Source: Candidatus Coprenecus merdigallinarum
GTDB taxonomy: Bacteria; Bacteroidota; Bacteroidia; Bacteroidales; UBA932
Direction: 5' to 3'
DNA length: 64,000 nucleotides
NCBI GenBank assembly: GCA_018712545.1
Contig: DVGV01000043.1
Coordinates: 1-64,000 of the forward strand
The notes under the pieces were generated by a model that made no database searches, was not told where the DNA came from, and worked only from the letters and a program-made list of their open reading frames with translations. Shown in pieces: positions 63,285 to 64,000 of the stretch (position 1 is its first letter; the number at the start of each line of letters is the position of its first letter). A program made the translations under genes and the position numbers.

Positions 63285-63887
63285 TCAACGGTGTACTTTG
63301 GACGAAAGTATCCGGCTCAAGTGCACCGGAGTAACCCCGATAAAGCTGGCTATCTGCTTGCCCAGCGCATTACTGAAAATCTCCGGAGACTCATCGTACA
63401 GCTCCTGCAGACGATGCCGGGAATCTTTGGTAATGAAATTAGCGGCTTTCTTCTCAAAACGCACCAGAGCGGACTTGAGCACCCCGATGTACCATACGCA
63501 TATTTTCACATCACTCATAGCCAGACTCATCAGCTTCCGGTCATCAATAACAGCGACCAGACCTCCCCTCTGCATACAGCAGCAGTATCCGGAAGCTTCC
63601 CCATGCGCAAGTGTCGCCAGCGAGCACAGAACATAAGAACTCGTCTGAAGATACAGGCACTTACTGTCCCCCACATCCGTAAAACAGGATCCCACACCAA
63701 AGCCTGAGAGGATAAAATAGATATTGTAACTCACTTCTCCCGGAGATATCAGGACTGCTCCGTCCTCCACTTCGCGGAATTCGACAATCTCAGAAATCTG
63801 TTCCGCACATTCCCGGGGAAATTTCATGATTCTACAGAATTCAGCCATACATTCCGCTGAATTAACATTTGTTAACGGCCCTTTCAT
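63285..63887 (-). CDS. Crp/Fnr-family transcriptional regulator
   Basis: 200 residues from ATG 63887 (ATG 63848 is an alternative that would place the palindrome at 63862 in the leader). The cyclic-nucleotide-binding-like beta-roll covers about 30-115. The helix-turn-helix is C-terminal (LGKQIASFIGVTPVHLSRILS). No FNR-type cysteine cluster is visible at the N terminus, although a Cys-rich stretch (GYCCCM) lies at about 100-106. It controls unknown genes. It is divergent from an exported protein gene and precedes the MATE gene. Confidence 0.9.
   Translation of the reverse strand: MKGPLTNVNSAECMAEFCRIMKFPRECAEQISEIVEFREVEDGAVLISPGEVSYNIYFILSGFGVGSCFTDVGDSKCLYLQTSSYVLCSLATLAHGEASGYCCCMQRGGLVAVIDDRKLMSLAMSDVKICVWYIGVLKSALVRFEKKAANFITKDSRHRLQELYDESPEIFSNALGKQIASFIGVTPVHLSRILSSKVHR
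63862..63875. promoter_or_regulatory. Crp/Fnr-type palindrome at the Crp/Fnr gene
   Basis: TTAACATTTGTTAA, a perfect 5-4-5 repeat. It overlaps the 5' end of the regulator's own reading frame and is 24 nt before a TAATTTTG box on the plus strand. It could serve autoregulation and the divergent gene. Confidence 0.5.
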
Positions 63888-63898
63888 CACTGCAGGTT

Positions 63899-63906
63899 TA
63901 ATTTTG
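63899..63906 (+). promoter_or_regulatory. Probable -7 box of the gene at 63949
   Basis: TAATTTTG on the plus strand, 42 nt before the ATG. No standard -33 element was found, as expected where an activator site replaces it. Confidence 0.4.
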
Positions 63907-63948
63907 CTCGCGTTTTTAAATTTTAAATTAAATCAAATTTTCATTACA

Positions 63949-64000
63949 ATGAACCACAAATCACTATTTTTTGCAATCATCTCCGCGGTGCTCCTTACCA
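63949..64000 (+). CDS. Start of an exported protein (partial)
   Basis: The ATG at 63949 begins a frame open to the window end (17 residues). MNHKSLFFAIISAVLLT is a signal-peptide-like start. No product can be named. It is divergent from the Crp/Fnr gene and preceded by TAATTTTG and the 5-4-5 palindrome. Confidence 0.6.
   Translation, partial: MNHKSLFFAIISAVLLT

Noticed and set aside
1..64000. tRNA, rRNA or riboswitch genes
   Set aside because: I looked in the intergenic gaps for cloverleaf-like or conserved riboswitch cores, including before purC and the transporter genes, and found none I could support.

Overview
The window is a 64 kb chromosomal piece from a GC-rich member of the Bacteroidales. 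The evidence is the gene content: GLPGLI-family proteins, TonB-dependent outer-membrane receptors, DUF4252 proteins, a Bacteroidetes-type RNA polymerase omega subunit, a two-subunit 2-oxoacid:ferredoxin oxidoreductase and an FHS-type sugar permease. Promoters fit the Bacteroidetes sigma consensus (TTTG, about 20 nt, TAnnTTTG). The exact family cannot be fixed from sequence alone. A Rikenellaceae-like or related gut lineage is a guess. No rRNA, tRNA or prophage was seen.

Bases 1-36800 are mostly housekeeping. A minus-strand cluster carries a gamma carbonic anhydrase-like protein, a TlpA-like lipoprotein, glutamate racemase and a membrane pyrophosphatase. Next come glutamate dehydrogenase, with a structured element and terminator behind it, and KorA/KorB. 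An envelope block follows (Skp/OmpH, BamA, UppS, NadK). A plus-strand run holds a second OmpH-like protein, a glycosyltransferase, PurC and a LysM lipoprotein-like receptor. A minus-strand run goes from a nucleoside-recognition membrane protein through BamD, RpoZ, CoaBC and RecN to an aminopeptidase P. Then come an SDR enzyme, rubrerythrin, RF2 with its programmed frameshift, a ROK kinase with its sugar transporter, RecX, a patatin-barrel protein, RlmN and a BlaR1/BlaI-like pair.

Bases 36900-56000 are the accessory region. It has two parallel modules of two GLPGLI genes plus one TonB-type receptor, separated by an AAA-ATPase/PD-(D/E)XK gene with a duplicated promoter. A histidine kinase/response regulator pair is divergent from the second module. 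Three tandem arrays of one 117-118 bp repeat, each unit carrying two 15-nt palindromes, lie at 46.7-47.1, 49.5-50.0 and 55.6-55.9 kb. A Y1 (RAYT-like) transposase at 53.5-54.4 kb has a single copy of the same palindrome 11 nt behind its stop codon, so it is the obvious candidate for mobilising the repeat. A second, 40-nt palindromic element occurs at 5.1, 48.24 and 48.34 kb.

Bases 54800-64000 return to ordinary genes: CutC, TrpS, RecA (with an unusual palindromic cluster upstream), an ECF sigma factor operon with two DUF4252 proteins and a thioredoxin-like lipoprotein behind an ECF-type promoter, a MATE transporter and a Crp/Fnr regulator. A 5-4-5 palindrome, TTAAC-N4-GTTAA, recurs before the GLPGLI genes, the histidine kinase and the Crp/Fnr gene. 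At three promoters it sits at exactly the same distance from the -7 box. This suggests a small Crp/Fnr-type regulon tying the accessory region together.
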